64,000 bases of DNA from Allocatelliglobosispora scoriae (GTDB lineage: Bacteria; Actinomycetota; Actinomycetes; Mycobacteriales; Micromonosporaceae). Positions 55,901 through 64,000 of the stretch are shown in pieces. Each line of letters opens with the position of its first letter. Within the stretch, counting starts at the first letter, position 1. A program made the position numbers and the translations under genes. Location of the stretch: positions 2,184,503 to 2,248,502 of the forward strand of contig NZ_JACHMN010000002.1 of the NCBI RefSeq assembly GCF_014204945.1, in the 5' to 3' direction. The notes beneath the pieces were generated by a model, which was not told the DNA's origin, did no database searches, and saw only the letters and a list, made by a program, of their open reading frames with translations.

Positions 55901-56017
55901 GACGCTCGCCTCGAAGGTCTTGTCGGCCGCCCAGTAGTCGAGCACCTTGCGCTCGACCGCGGGCAGGTCGGGACTCGCGGGGACGGTGCCCTGCGGCTCA
56001 TGCAGTGGGTACGCCAT
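52910..56017 (-). CDS. ileS: Isoleucyl-tRNA synthetase
   Basis: The 1035-residue class I synthetase has the HIGH-like HYGH in [12 protein letters not shown], a CP1 editing domain, KMSKS in [12 protein letters not shown] and a long C-terminal region. GAGGAC is eight bases before the ATG and is controlled by the T-box upstream. Length is normal for actinobacterial IleRS. Confidence 0.96.
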   Translation of the reverse strand: MAYPLHEPQGTVPASPDLPAVERKVLDYWAADKTFEASVEARDAGTNGDNEFVFYDGPPFANGLPHYGHLLTGFAKDVVPRYQTMRGRRVERRFGWDCHGMPAEVEAEKQLGITTKAEILALGVEKFNDYCRESVLRYTNEWERYVTRQARWVDFENDYKTLDTPYMESVMWAFKTLYDKGLVYEGFRVLAYCWRCETPLSNTETRMDDVYKDRQDPALHVLFQLDSGEKLAVWTTTPWTLPSNLAVAVGPKLDYAVLEKDGERLIMGASRIGAYAKELEGYEQVDTVTGASLAGRRYTPLFDYLVDQAGPNAFQVLAADFVSDSDGTGVVHLAPAFGEDDQLVCNAAGVPTIVTVDAHTRFTSLVPDYEGQQVFETNKPIIRELKDRGVVLRQDTYTHSYPHCWRCDTPLVYMAVSSWFVAVTKFKDRMVELNQQIEWTPEHIKDGSFGKWLANARDWSISRNRFWGSAIPVWKSDDPAYPRLDVYGSIEELTRDFGVEVTDLHRPHIDNLTRPNPDDPTGRSTMRRVPEVLDCWFESGSMPFAQVHYPFENRDWFEAHYPGDFIVEYIGQVRGWFYTLHVLATALFDRPAFRSCVVHGILLGDDSRKMSKSLRNYPDVYQMFDQNGADAMRWMLMSSPVLRGGDMPVTESGIREAVRHVLLPLWNVWYFHALYANAAGHVAEPSTASTNVLDRYVLAKTHALVVDVTAAMDGYDLSGAAGSVRSYLDALTNWYVRRSRDRFWAGDTDAFNTLAKVLETLCRVIAPLAPLTAEEIWRGLTGGRSVHLADWPSADDLPADDALVAAMDSVREVCSAALSLRKTQGLRVRLPLAELTVASTGAPALAPFTDLISDEVNVKRVVLTEDVSAHCEQVLTVVPKALGPRVGGAVQQVIKAVKAGEWTLVDGSPVAAGVTLAEGEYELRLVAAAGSSAAPVTGGVVLLDTAVTPELHAEGLARDVIRVVQQARRDADLHVSDRIRVTLDGGSAVVEAVTTHQDFVAGEVLADDLSFGSAESGFAGEVGEGEQVRVAVARV

Positions 56018-56025
56018 GGTGGTTG

Positions 56026-56238
56026 GTCCTCATCTCGCGTCACGTTTCGTCCGTGCCGCGAGGACGAGCCTCGTGGGCCCGCGGTACCACCTCGCTTGCC
56101 CGCGCTGCTTGCACAGCATGGGCCGCTCGTTATCGGCTGTGACGGGCCGTCCCGTCCGGGTCTAGTCAGCCCCTGATGGGGCCTTTCTTCCGGAGGCTCA
56201 CCGGTGATGGCCGGGTCGATGCCTGTGCACCTAGCCTA
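56026..56238 (-). promoter_or_regulatory. T-box riboswitch controlling ileS translation
   Basis: On the minus strand a -10 TAGGCT (56238-56233) is followed by stem I with the ATC specifier (56208-56206) in GGCCATCACCGGTGAGCC, then the T-box AGGTGGTACCGC (56092-56081). GCGAGG (56095-56090) can pair with CCTCGC (56063-56058). The overlapping GTCCTC (56065-56060) can instead pair with the ribosome site GAGGAC (56031-56026). Uncharged tRNA-Ile binding the T-box would favour the first pairing and free the ribosome site. There is no U-tract terminator, so control is translational, as known for actinobacterial ileS T-boxes. Confidence 0.9.
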
Positions 56239-56296
56239 CCGCCCCCCGCGACTCATTTCTCCCGGGCATCCGTCACCGGCTAGCGGTCGGCCGAAG

Positions 56297-56370
56297 GGGC
56301 AGTCGATCCCGCCGACTGCCCCTGACCTTTGTGACGGTTATCGCGGCGTGTCCGGCATTAAAATTCAGGG
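56297..56370. terminator. Family D one-armed copy plus hairpin at the ndk 3' end
   Basis: Positions 56320-56370 match the left half of the family D element at 32646 with only a few differences. The module supplies the ndk stop codon (TAA in GAATTTTAATGC). A separate hairpin GGGCAGTCG/CGACTGCCC (56297-56321, seven-base loop) follows and is the likely ndk terminator. Confidence 0.7.
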
Positions 56371-56765
56371 AACCACAGGGCGATCTCCCGCGCCGACGAC
56401 TCCGGGGAGTCCGACGCGTGCACCAGGTTCTCCCGGTTGGAGAGCGACAGGTCGCCCCGGATCGTGCCGGCGGCGGCCGCGCGGCCGTCCGTCGCACCGA
56501 CCAGCGTCCGCACGACGGCGATCGCCTCGTCGCCGGAGATGATCGCGGCGATGAGTGGCCCACTCGTCATGAAATCCTTGAGCGGCGGGTAGAACGCCTT
56601 GGTCACGTGATCGGCGTAGTGCGCGTCGGCGAGCTCGCCGTCCATGCTGCGCAGCGCCAGGGCATCGATGACCAGCCCTTTACGCTCGAACCGGCCGATG
56701 ATCTCCCCGACCAGACCGCGACGAACAGCATCCGGCTTGATCAATACGAGCGTCCGCTCGGACAC
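56358..56765 (-). CDS. ndk: Nucleoside diphosphate kinase
   Basis: The GTG at 56765 has GGAGGA just upstream, giving 135 residues ([14 protein letters not shown]). The phosphorylated histidine is His116 in [17 protein letters not shown]. It balances NTP pools. The last codons and stop lie inside a family D repeat. It sits between ileS and the VOC/folC group. Confidence 0.96.
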   Translation of the reverse strand: MSERTLVLIKPDAVRRGLVGEIIGRFERKGLVIDALALRSMDGELADAHYADHVTKAFYPPLKDFMTSGPLIAAIISGDEAIAVVRTLVGATDGRAAAAGTIRGDLSLSNRENLVHASDSPESSAREIALWFPEF

Positions 56766-56889
56766 GCGCTCCTCCAATTGTCTGTATGAACAGGCGTTAC
56801 CAGCCTACCTGTGGGCTTTTGCGGGTCGCGTCGTCGGCCTATGTTGGTATCGAAGAAGTCCAACGTGCGGTGCGATAGGGGAGGAACTC

Positions 56890-58236
56890 GTGGCGAACGG
56901 TCTACGCAAGCCGCTGGGGACGGGACGGGTCACACTCGCGATCATCCTCGGCACCCTCGGCGCCTATACCGCAGCCGCAGGTGCCGGCATGACGAGCTGG
57001 CCGCTCGCGGCGATCGGCGTCGCCGCCCTGGTCCTCGGTGTCAGCCTCGTCGTGACCTCCACGATGCGGGGAGCCGACCGGGCCTGGGTGGACGGCACGG
57101 GATACGTGCTGGAGATCCATGAGGCACCGCAGTCGCTGACCCACGGGCGCTGCGAGATGATGCTGCAGATCGACGCTCCCGGCCACCCGGCCGCCTCGGT
57201 GAAGATCCGCGATCCGCGGGTGCCCGTCGCGAAGTGGCCCGCCGTGGGCTCGATCCTGCCGATCCAGGTCGCCACCGACGACATCCGACGCGTGCGCGTG
57301 CTCTGGGACGAGGTGCGGCTCGTCGACTCCCCCACCCAGCAACAGCCGTCGCAGCCGTCACAGCAGCGCCAGCAGCCGCCCCCACCGCAGCCGCAGCGCA
57401 GCCGCTACGTCGACGAGGCCGACATCTACGCCGGGGTCACCGGTGACGAGACCTACCGGCCGACCACCCGTCGCGAGGCGGACTACGTCTTCGACATCGA
57501 CGCCGACCCGGAGACCCCGCCGCCGACCCGCCGACCGGGCCCCGGCCCGCGCCCGCGCCGCACCCCGGAGGCCGAGCCCGAGACGCCGCCGACCCCCGAG
57601 GGCTCGCTGATGACCGAGGTCGCCGACGAGGGCCCCCGGGGCTACACAGTGGACGAGAGCGGGCTCATCGAGGGTGACCTGCTCGTCGTCCCGGCCTCGA
57701 TCGACGTCATCGACTTCAACGACGCGCACCCCGGTCCGGCCGCCGACAAGCCGCCGTCGGCCAGGGAAAACGTGGTGGAGCTGGTGGTCGGTGTCCCCGG
57801 CCAGCGCCAGGTCGAGGATGTCGAGCCCGGCTACATCGACGACGGTTTGATCAGCCCGCTCGGCGGCACGATCCACGGTGTGGGGATCACGATGCTCGTC
57901 GTGGACGTGTCGCGCAGCGTCGCGTTCTATCGTGACCTGCTCGGCTTCTACGAGATCGACAGCGGGCACAACAGCGCCGTCCTCGCCTCCGGCGACACCC
58001 GGATCGTGCTGCGCCGCGCCGACGAGCTGGGCACCACCAACCGCCGGCTGACCCACCTCAACCTGGAGGTCGGCGACCTCGACGCGGTCTATCGGGACCT
58101 GCGCCGCAAGGGTGTCGAGTTCACCTACGCACCGCGCGTGGTCAACCGGGGCGAGCGGTTGGAGCTGTGGGGCGCGGCCTTCAAGGACCCCGACGGCCAC
58201 GCGGTCAACCTCACCCAGTGGCGGGCTCGTTCTTAA
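56890..58236 (+). CDS. Membrane-anchored protein with a C-terminal VOC (glyoxalase/bleomycin-resistance) domain
   Basis: The GTG at 56890 has GGAGG five bases upstream, giving 448 residues. Two membrane segments (about 16-35 and 39-56) are followed by a small folded domain, then a long Pro/Gln/Arg-rich disordered linker (140-310). The C-terminal VOC domain begins near 325 (HGVGITMLVVDVSRSVAFYRDLLGF, shortened: DVSRSVAFYRDLLGF) and ends FKDPDGHAVNLTQW. Most VOC proteins are soluble dimers; this one has a single VOC unit on a tether. Metal ligands are not all evident, so binding rather than catalysis is possible. Confidence 0.85.
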   Translation: MANGLRKPLGTGRVTLAIILGTLGAYTAAAGAGMTSWPLAAIGVAALVLGVSLVVTSTMRGADRAWVDGTGYVLEIHEAPQSLTHGRCEMMLQIDAPGHPAASVKIRDPRVPVAKWPAVGSILPIQVATDDIRRVRVLWDEVRLVDSPTQQQPSQPSQQRQQPPPPQPQRSRYVDEADIYAGVTGDETYRPTTRREADYVFDIDADPETPPPTRRPGPGPRPRRTPEAEPETPPTPEGSLMTEVADEGPRGYTVDESGLIEGDLLVVPASIDVIDFNDAHPGPAADKPPSARENVVELVVGVPGQRQVEDVEPGYIDDGLISPLGGTIHGVGITMLVVDVSRSVAFYRDLLGFYEIDSGHNSAVLASGDTRIVLRRADELGTTNRRLTHLNLEVGDLDAVYRDLRRKGVEFTYAPRVVNRGERLELWGAAFKDPDGHAVNLTQWRARS

Positions 58237-58604
58237 CCGAGGATGCGCTTGCGCACCCGCAGGACATAGATCCAGACGAGGCCGAAGATGACGCCGACGG
58301 TGGCGATCGCCCAGTTCAGGGCGATCGCCCCGACGAGCACCACCTGCAGCGCCGAGGCGACGTGCCAGGCCCAGCGGCGGCCCATCATGCCCGAGAGCAG
58401 GAAGGCGACGACCGCGGTCACCGCGACCGTCACGACCGCGGCGGTCGACCCACCCAGCATGCGTACGGGTTGAATCGCCAGCAGCAGCGTGATGCCCTCG
58501 AGCACCAGGGTCCCCGCGGCGAGCCCGCGCACCGCCCGCTCGGGATTGCGCAGCCCGGAGATGATCTGCGGCTCGTCCGGCGTGGTCTCCGTGGAATTCG
58601 TCAT
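58233..58604 (-). CDS. DUF4233 membrane protein
   Basis: The 123-residue protein has four hydrophobic segments (about 28-45, 52-70, 78-95, 98-115) and the NPERAVRG start region of DUF4233. It is the standard companion of folC in actinobacteria; function unknown. Its start overlaps the folC stop as ATGA, and its end overlaps the convergent VOC gene by four bases. Confidence 0.9.
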   Translation of the reverse strand: MTNSTETTPDEPQIISGLRNPERAVRGLAAGTLVLEGITLLLAIQPVRMLGGSTAAVVTVAVTAVVAFLLSGMMGRRWAWHVASALQVVLVGAIALNWAIATVGVIFGLVWIYVLRVRKRILG

Positions 58605-59935
58605 CGCTTGAACAACTTCCGTGCGTCGGCCACGGTGACCACCGAGCCGGTGATGAGGACGCCGACGCTGGACAATGCCGTGTCCTGATCGGACTCGGCG
58701 CGCTCCACCGCGTACTCGATCGCGTCGGGCATCTCGTAGGCGATGTGCACCCGGTCCTCGCCGAAATACTCCGTGGCGATCGCGGCGAGCTCGGTCGGGT
58801 CCATCGAGCGCACCGCGGAGTTCCGGGTGACGACGATCTCGTCGAGGACCGGTTCGAGCAGCTCCAGCGTGCCGGCCACGTCCTTGTCGGCGAACATCGC
58901 GACCACGCCGATGAGCCGGCCGAAGGCGAACTCCTCGGTGAGCGCCCGGACCGTGGCGGCCATGCCGTGCGGGTTGTGCGCGGCGTCGACGAGCACGGTC
59001 GGCGCCGTGCGCACCCGCTCCAGGCGGCCCGGCGAGGTGGTCTGCGCGAAGCCCTCCTGGACGAGCGGCCCCTCCAGCGCCTTCTCCTTGCCCGCGCCGA
59101 GGAGCACCTCGACGGCGGCGAGCGCGATCGAGGCGTTCTGCCCCTGGTGGGCGCCGTGCAGCGGGACGAAGACATCCTTATAGACCCCGCCGAGGCCCCG
59201 CAGGGTCAGCATCTGACCGCCGAAGGCGACCGCACGCCCGGCGACCCCGAAGTCGACGCCCTCGCGCAGCAGCGTCGCGCCGACCTCGGCGCAGCGGTCC
59301 AGGATCGGCTCCATCGCCTCGGGCTCCTGGATCGCGCAGATCACCGTGGCACCGGGGTGGATGATGCCGGACTTGGCGAGCGCGATGTCGGTGAGCGTGT
59401 CGCCGAGCCACTCGGTGTGGTCGAGCCCGATCGGCAGGATCACCGCGATCCCGGCCTCGATGACGTTCGTCGAGTCCTCCGCACCGCCGAGCCCGACCTC
59501 GATGACCGCCACGTCCACGGGCGCGTCGGCGAAGGTCGCGAAGGCGAGTGCCGTGGTCATGTCGAAGTAGGTCAGCGGCTCGTCGTTGCGCGCGTCGAGC
59601 AGCTCGGCGACCGGCTCCACCTCGCGGTAGGTCGCGACGAAGCGCTCCTCCTCGACCGGCTCGCCGTCGAGGCTGATCCGCTCGCGGACCGTCTCCAGGT
59701 GCGGGCTGGTGTAGCGCCCGGTGTGCAGGCCGTGGGCGCGCAGCAGGCTGTCGATCATCCGCGCGGTCGACGTCTTGCCGTTGGTGCCGGTGAGGTGAAT
59801 CGACGGGTACGCCCGCTGCGGGCTGCCGAGTACGTCGAGCAGCTCGGTGATCCGGCCCAGGTCGAAGACCATCCGGGTGAAGCCGCGCTCGCCGAGCTCG
59901 GCCTCGATCTCCTGGTACTGACGGTTGGCTGCCAT
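58601..59935 (-). CDS. folC: Folylpolyglutamate synthase / dihydrofolate synthase
   Basis: The 444-residue Mur-ligase-fold enzyme has P-loop GTNGKTS (50-56), GLDHTEWLGD and VLVDAAHNPHG. It adds glutamate to folates. Its ATG overlaps the valS stop (TGATG), matching the conserved valS-folC order in actinobacteria. Confidence 0.95.
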   Translation of the reverse strand: MAANRQYQEIEAELGERGFTRMVFDLGRITELLDVLGSPQRAYPSIHLTGTNGKTSTARMIDSLLRAHGLHTGRYTSPHLETVRERISLDGEPVEEERFVATYREVEPVAELLDARNDEPLTYFDMTTALAFATFADAPVDVAVIEVGLGGAEDSTNVIEAGIAVILPIGLDHTEWLGDTLTDIALAKSGIIHPGATVICAIQEPEAMEPILDRCAEVGATLLREGVDFGVAGRAVAFGGQMLTLRGLGGVYKDVFVPLHGAHQGQNASIALAAVEVLLGAGKEKALEGPLVQEGFAQTTSPGRLERVRTAPTVLVDAAHNPHGMAATVRALTEEFAFGRLIGVVAMFADKDVAGTLELLEPVLDEIVVTRNSAVRSMDPTELAAIATEYFGEDRVHIAYEMPDAIEYAVERAESDQDTALSSVGVLITGSVVTVADARKLFKR

Positions 59936-62568
59936 CACGCTGCCGGGAGTGCGGCTAGGGCGGTGTCGATGCGGGTCAGGTCGGCCTCGGCCGTCGACAG
60001 CCGCTCGGTGATCTTGGCGACGACATCGGCCGGGGCCTTGCCCATGAAGGCCTCGTTGCCGAGCTTGGCCCGGCACTGCGCCGCTTCCTTCTCGGCGGCG
60101 GCCCGGTCCTTGGTGAGCCGGGCACGCTCGGCCGCCACGTCGATGGAGCCCCGGGTGTCGAGGGCGACCGTCACACCGCCGCTGACCGTGAGCGTGGCGG
60201 TGGCGGTGAAGTCGGTGCCGGGTTGCTCCAGGCGTACCAAGGAGCGAATCAGGGTTTCGTGGGCGCCGATCCCCGCGGAGCCGAGGCCGTCGAGCTGGGC
60301 CGCGACCCGCTGCCCCGGCTTGAGGCCCTGGTCGGAGCGGAAGCGGCGGACCTCGGTGACGACCCGCTGCAGCGCCGCGAGCTCCTCCTCGGCCCGGTCG
60401 TCGATGCGCGCCTTGTCGAGGACGGGCCACTCGCTGACCATGACCGAGTCGCCCTTCGTGAGCGAGCTCCACAGCTCGTCGGTGACGAAGGGGATCACCG
60501 GGTGCAGCAGCTTGAGGAGCTGCTCCAGCACGTGGCCCAGGACCCGGCGGGTCCGCGCGGCCGCAGCCGCGTCGGAGCCGTTGAGGACGGGCTTGGCGAG
60601 CTCGACATACCAGTCGCAGACGTCGTCCCACGCGAAGTGGTAGAGCTCGTCGCAGGCCTTGCCGAACTCGAACGCCTCGAACTGCTCGTCGACCGCGGTG
60701 ATCGTGTGCTGCAGCCGGGACAGGATCCAGCGGTCCACAGCGGACAGCTCCGACTCGGGCGGCAGGTCACCGTCGACCGTGGCGCCGTTGAGCAGGGCGA
60801 AGCGGGTCGCGTTCCAGAGCTTGTTGCAGAAGTTGCGGGCTCCGGCGACCCACTCCTCGCTGACCGCGACATCGGAGCCGGGGTTGCTGCCCCGGGTCAG
60901 CGCGAACCGGGTCGCGTCGGCGCCGAAGCGGTCCATCCAGTCCAGCGGGTCCACGACGTTGCCGAAGGACTTCGACATCTTCTTGCCGAACTGGTCGCGA
61001 ACCATGCCGTGCAGTGCGACCACGTCGAAGGGCTGCTTGCCCTCCATCGCGTAGAGGCCGAACATCATCATCCGGGCGACCCAGAAGAAGAGGATGTCGT
61101 AGCCCGTGACCAGCACGCTCGTGGGGTAGAACTTCGCCAGGTCGGGCGTGGCCTCGGGCCAGCCCAGCGTCGAGAAGGGCCACAGCGCGCTGGAGAACCA
61201 GGTGTCGAGGACATCCTCGTCCTGGACCCAGCCCTCGCCGGTCGGCGCGGTGTCGTCGGGGCCGACGCAGACGATCTGGCCCTCGGGGCCGTAATAGACC
61301 GGGATCCGGTGACCCCACCAGAGCTGGCGCGAGATGCACCAGTCATGCATGTTGTCGACCCAGGCGAAGTAGCGCTTCGACAGCTCCACCGGCTCGATCT
61401 TGACCCGGCCGTCGCGGACGGCGTCGCCGGCCGTCTTCGCCAGCGGGCCGGTGTTGACGAACCACTGCAGCGACAGGCGCGGCTCCACCGTGGTCTTGCA
61501 GCGGGAGCAGTGCCCCACCGCGTGCACGTAGGGACGCTTCTCGGCGACGATGCGGCCCTGCTCGCGCAGCGCGGCGACGATCGCCGGACGGGCCTCGTAG
61601 CGGTCGAGCCCCTCGAACGGGCCGTGGGCCGTGATGACGCCGCGCTCGTCCATGATGGTCATCGACGGCAGGTCGTGCCGCTGGCCGATCTCGAAGTCGT
61701 TGGGGTCGTGCGCGGGCGTCACCTTCACCGCGCCGGTGCCGAAGGCCGGGTCGACGTGCTCGTCGGCGACGATCGGGATCCGGCGCCCGGTGAAGGGCAC
61801 CTCCACGTCCGTGCCGACGAGGTGCCGGTAGCGCTCGTCGTCGGGGTGCACCGCGACGGCCGTGTCGCCCAGCATCGTCTCGACCCGGGTCGTCGCGACC
61901 ACGATCGCGTCGGCACCCTCGCCGTAGCGGATGGAGACGAGCTCGCCGTCGTCGTCGGAGTGCTCCACCTCGATGTCGCTCAGCGCGGTGAGGCAGCGCG
62001 GACACCAGTTGATGATGCGCTCCGCACGATAGATCAGGCCGTCGTCGTAGAGCCGCTTGAAGATCGTCTGCACGGCCCGGGACAGGCCCTCGTCCATGGT
62101 GAACCGCTCGCGGTCCCAGTCGACCGAGTTGCCCAGCCGCCGCATCTGGCCCAGGATCGTGCCGCCCGACTCCGCCTTCCACTCCCAGACCTTCTTGACG
62201 AAGGCCTCGCGGCCCAGGTCATGGCGGGAGAGGCCATCGGTGGCGAGCTTGCGCTCCACGACATTCTGCGTCGCGATGCCGGCGTGGTCCATGCCCGGCA
62301 GCCACAGCGTCTCATAGCCCTGCATCCGCTTGCGCCGGATGATCGCGTCCTGGATCGTGTGGTCCAGGGCGTGGCCGATGTGCAGCGAACCGGTCACGTT
62401 GGGCGGCGGGATGACGATGCTGAAAGGCGGCTTGTCGGAGGTCGCGTCAGCGGCGAAATGACCCGACGATACCCACTGCTCATATCGCCGGGTCTCCACC
62501 TCAGCCGGCGCGTACTGCGCGGCGAGTTCCACGTGCTGATCGGCGATTCCGGGTTCGGTCTGAGTCAC
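59935..62568 (-). CDS. valS: Valyl-tRNA synthetase
   Basis: The 877-residue class I synthetase has HIGH at residues 63-66 ([11 protein letters not shown]), KMSKS in [10 protein letters not shown], a CP1 editing domain and the C-terminal coiled coil typical of ValRS ([20 protein letters not shown]). No T-box is seen upstream, unlike ileS. Confidence 0.97.
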   Translation of the reverse strand: MTQTEPGIADQHVELAAQYAPAEVETRRYEQWVSSGHFAADATSDKPPFSIVIPPPNVTGSLHIGHALDHTIQDAIIRRKRMQGYETLWLPGMDHAGIATQNVVERKLATDGLSRHDLGREAFVKKVWEWKAESGGTILGQMRRLGNSVDWDRERFTMDEGLSRAVQTIFKRLYDDGLIYRAERIINWCPRCLTALSDIEVEHSDDDGELVSIRYGEGADAIVVATTRVETMLGDTAVAVHPDDERYRHLVGTDVEVPFTGRRIPIVADEHVDPAFGTGAVKVTPAHDPNDFEIGQRHDLPSMTIMDERGVITAHGPFEGLDRYEARPAIVAALREQGRIVAEKRPYVHAVGHCSRCKTTVEPRLSLQWFVNTGPLAKTAGDAVRDGRVKIEPVELSKRYFAWVDNMHDWCISRQLWWGHRIPVYYGPEGQIVCVGPDDTAPTGEGWVQDEDVLDTWFSSALWPFSTLGWPEATPDLAKFYPTSVLVTGYDILFFWVARMMMFGLYAMEGKQPFDVVALHGMVRDQFGKKMSKSFGNVVDPLDWMDRFGADATRFALTRGSNPGSDVAVSEEWVAGARNFCNKLWNATRFALLNGATVDGDLPPESELSAVDRWILSRLQHTITAVDEQFEAFEFGKACDELYHFAWDDVCDWYVELAKPVLNGSDAAAAARTRRVLGHVLEQLLKLLHPVIPFVTDELWSSLTKGDSVMVSEWPVLDKARIDDRAEEELAALQRVVTEVRRFRSDQGLKPGQRVAAQLDGLGSAGIGAHETLIRSLVRLEQPGTDFTATATLTVSGGVTVALDTRGSIDVAAERARLTKDRAAAEKEAAQCRAKLGNEAFMGKAPADVVAKITERLSTAEADLTRIDTALAALPAA

Positions 62569-62610
62569 CGGACAAGTCTACGCCGACCGCCGTTGCGCCC
62601 CTGCACAGCT

Positions 62611-62648
62611 CCCGTGAGGCCGGGACCCGCAGGTCCCGGCCTCACGGG
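62611..62648. other. Perfect 17-bp hairpin between divergent genes
   Basis: CCCGTGAGGCCGGGACC (62611-62627) and its exact complement (62632-62648) flank a four-base loop. It lies between the divergent starts of valS and the next gene, where no terminator is expected; it could act in a leader or as a protein-binding cruciform. Confidence 0.6.
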
Positions 62649-62679
62649 CAAAAGGTCCGATTCTTGTTACGCTCCGCAC

Positions 62680-63342
62680 GTGGACGAGCAGCAGCAGTGG
62701 GTACGCCCAGAGTCGGCCGCCGACGGCGATGTCCTCATCGAACTCCCCCTGGAGCCCGCACCCCCGGTGGCGAAGCCGCGACGGCGCCGGGTGACCACGA
62801 TGACCGCGGTGGTCGTGGGGTCCGGTGTGCTCGCAGCCGGGGTGACGATGGGGCCGACCGCGATGCGGATGCTCGCGCAGAAGGACGCCGCTCTCACCAC
62901 TCCGGCAGCCGCGGCCGGACTCGTTCGTGACGACACCGCCCAGGCGGTCTCCACGGCGGAGGACCTGCGCAGCGTGGTGGCGGCACGGTTCGCCCTCGAC
63001 ACCACGCTCGGTGTGATCTACAACGACCCGGGCTCGCCGACGCGTACCGTCCTGCTCGTCGGCGGCACCGCCTTCCTCGGCAGCCCGGCCGACGACCTCG
63101 ACAGCCTCTTCCAGCTCCTCGACGACACGGCCGGCGGGGTAGCCGGGATCCACGAGGTCGATGCCGGCTCGCTCGGCGGAGTGGTGAAGTGTGGTTCTGC
63201 CGACAGTGCCGACGGCGCGATGTCGGTCTGCGGCTGGGCGGACCACGGCAGCCTGGCGTTGTCGCTCTTCCCCGGACGTGATGTCGACGACTCCGCCGCG
63301 GTGCTCCGCGACCTCCGGACGGCGATAGAGCACCGCTCCTAG
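62680..63342 (+). CDS. Single-pass membrane protein with an outer CxWAD-motif domain
   Basis: The GTG at 62680 gives 220 residues. A Pro-rich cytosolic part with KPRRRR is followed by a membrane segment near 41-57, and an outer domain with VKCGSAD and SVCGWADHGSLAL, a cysteine pair and CxWAD motif common in actinobacterial membrane proteins. Function unknown. There is no ribosome site; TTAC-rich sequence about ten bases upstream suggests a leaderless start. Confidence 0.78.
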   Translation: MDEQQQWVRPESAADGDVLIELPLEPAPPVAKPRRRRVTTMTAVVVGSGVLAAGVTMGPTAMRMLAQKDAALTTPAAAAGLVRDDTAQAVSTAEDLRSVVAARFALDTTLGVIYNDPGSPTRTVLLVGGTAFLGSPADDLDSLFQLLDDTAGGVAGIHEVDAGSLGGVVKCGSADSADGAMSVCGWADHGSLALSLFPGRDVDDSAAVLRDLRTAIEHRS

Positions 63343-63350
63343 AACGCAAT

Positions 63351-63403
63351 GCACATAGGACCAACGCACATAGGACCAACTCTTGAAGAGTTGGTCCTAT
63401 GTG
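63351..63403. repeat. Family C palindrome, copy 4, with a tandem 15-base repeat
   Basis: GCACATAGGACCAAC is repeated directly at 63351-63365 and 63366-63380. The second copy opens a perfect 37-base odd palindrome (63367-63403) centred on the family C core. It lies behind the 5S rRNA terminator and 24 bases past the membrane-protein stop. Confidence 0.7.
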
Positions 63404-63416
63404 TTGTGGGGGAATG

Positions 63417-63452
63417 CATGTAGGGCCCGACCTGGTGGTCGGGCCCTACATG
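63417..63452 (-). terminator. rRNA operon terminator
   Basis: CATGTAGGGCCCGACC pairs perfectly over 16 bases with GGTCGGGCCCTACATG around a TGGT loop, directly downstream of the 5S rRNA on the minus strand. Confidence 0.8.
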
Positions 63453-63461
63453 TGAGTTTTG

Positions 63462-63578
63462 TCCGGCGGTGTCCTACTCTCCCACACCGTCCCCGGTGCA
63501 GTACCATCGGCGCTGGAGGGCTTAGCTTCCGGGTTCGGAATGTTGCCGGGCGTTTCCCCTCCGCCATGACCGCCGTAA
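63462..63578 (-). rRNA. rrf: 5S ribosomal RNA
   Basis: The minus strand reads TTACGGCGGTCATGGCGG at the start, contains GGGGAAACGCCCGG and CCGAACCCGGAAGCTAAG, and ends GAGAGTAGGACACCGCCGG. About 117 bases, normal for actinobacteria. Ends are estimated from the pairing of the 5' and 3' helices. Confidence 0.95.
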
Positions 63579-63742
63579 CACTATCAACCATTTCAACCCG
63601 TCCCGTTCGGCTGCTGCCGTTGCCGGCTGCTGGTCGGGGTGGTTGTTGGCTGTGATGTGGTTAGTGGACGCGTCAGAATGTGTGTTCCGCTTGCGCGGTT
63701 CTGTGATCGAGTGTGTGTTCTGTGGTCACGTTGATGACCGTG
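63579..63742 (-). other. 23S-5S spacer
   Basis: About 160 bases separate the two rRNAs. No tRNA is visible. Repeated GTGTGTTC and GGTTGTTGG-like words could form the processing stalks around the 23S 3' end. Confidence 0.6.

Positions 63743-64000
<258 letters not shown>

Noticed and set aside
20323-63403. CRISPR array or REP cluster from the repeated hairpins
   Set aside because: Copies are kilobases apart, each beside a stop codon, with no regular spacing and no cas genes.
63579-63742. tRNA gene in the 23S-5S spacer
   Set aside because: No cloverleaf or TTCRA loop could be found on either strand.

Overview
The window is high-GC actinobacterial DNA. Near-continuous coding with G/C-rich third positions, many 1-8 base start/stop overlaps (ATGA, GTGA, TGATG), TAGGCT-type -10 boxes, likely leaderless genes and an ileS T-box with actinobacterial features all fit this. 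Gene content and order (cysteine desulfurase-mnmA-MetE-like-ligA; valS-folC-DUF4233-ndk, the rne-rplU-rpmA-obgE block, and nadD-rsfS-histidine phosphatase) suggest the family Micromonosporaceae. I cannot resolve the genus. No insertion sequence, prophage, CRISPR array or tRNA gene was seen; this is chromosomal core with small accessory inserts.

Left part (1-15.4 kb): a truncated membrane-protein gene, ligA, the MetE-like gene, mnmA, a cysteine desulfurase and etfBA, all on the minus strand. Then comes an accessory three-gene overlapping operon: a small ESX/EspC-like protein, a WXG-RTX-M91 metallopeptidase and a lipoprotein. It is followed by an acetyltransferase, two DUF202 membrane proteins and a secreted beta-helix protein with a membrane-embedded tail.

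Middle (15.4-40 kb): a large SARP/NB-ARC/TPR regulator, a thiamine-diphosphate enzyme resembling acetolactate synthase, an enoyl-CoA hydratase, an ECF sigma factor with a membrane partner, and a probable five-gene operon lacI-rbsK-pta-ackA-yccF with two matching LacI-type operators at its start. Next are DUF402, ABC transporter genes, a ROK regulator divergent from a family 3 glycosidase, and pepN with nadD-rsfS-gpgP.

Right part (40-64 kb): trpS preceded by a leader peptide with one Trp codon and a classical 1:2/2:3/3:4 attenuator; obgE, rpmA, rplU, two lipoproteins, the RNase E/G gene and two radical-SAM-linked genes; plsC; ileS under a translational T-box; ndk, a membrane-anchored VOC protein, DUF4233, folC and valS. 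The right edge holds a 5S rRNA and the 3' end of a 23S rRNA, both minus strand, so an rRNA operon enters from the right.

The most unusual feature at window scale is a set of long, nearly perfect intergenic hairpins built from a few recurring sequence modules (called A-D here). They sit just downstream of stop codons, so they probably act as terminators. However, they are shared between unrelated loci, in family A including the loop, and in families A-C the arms are themselves partly or fully palindromic. The best functional novelties are the WXG-RTX-M91 cassette and the trpS attenuator.
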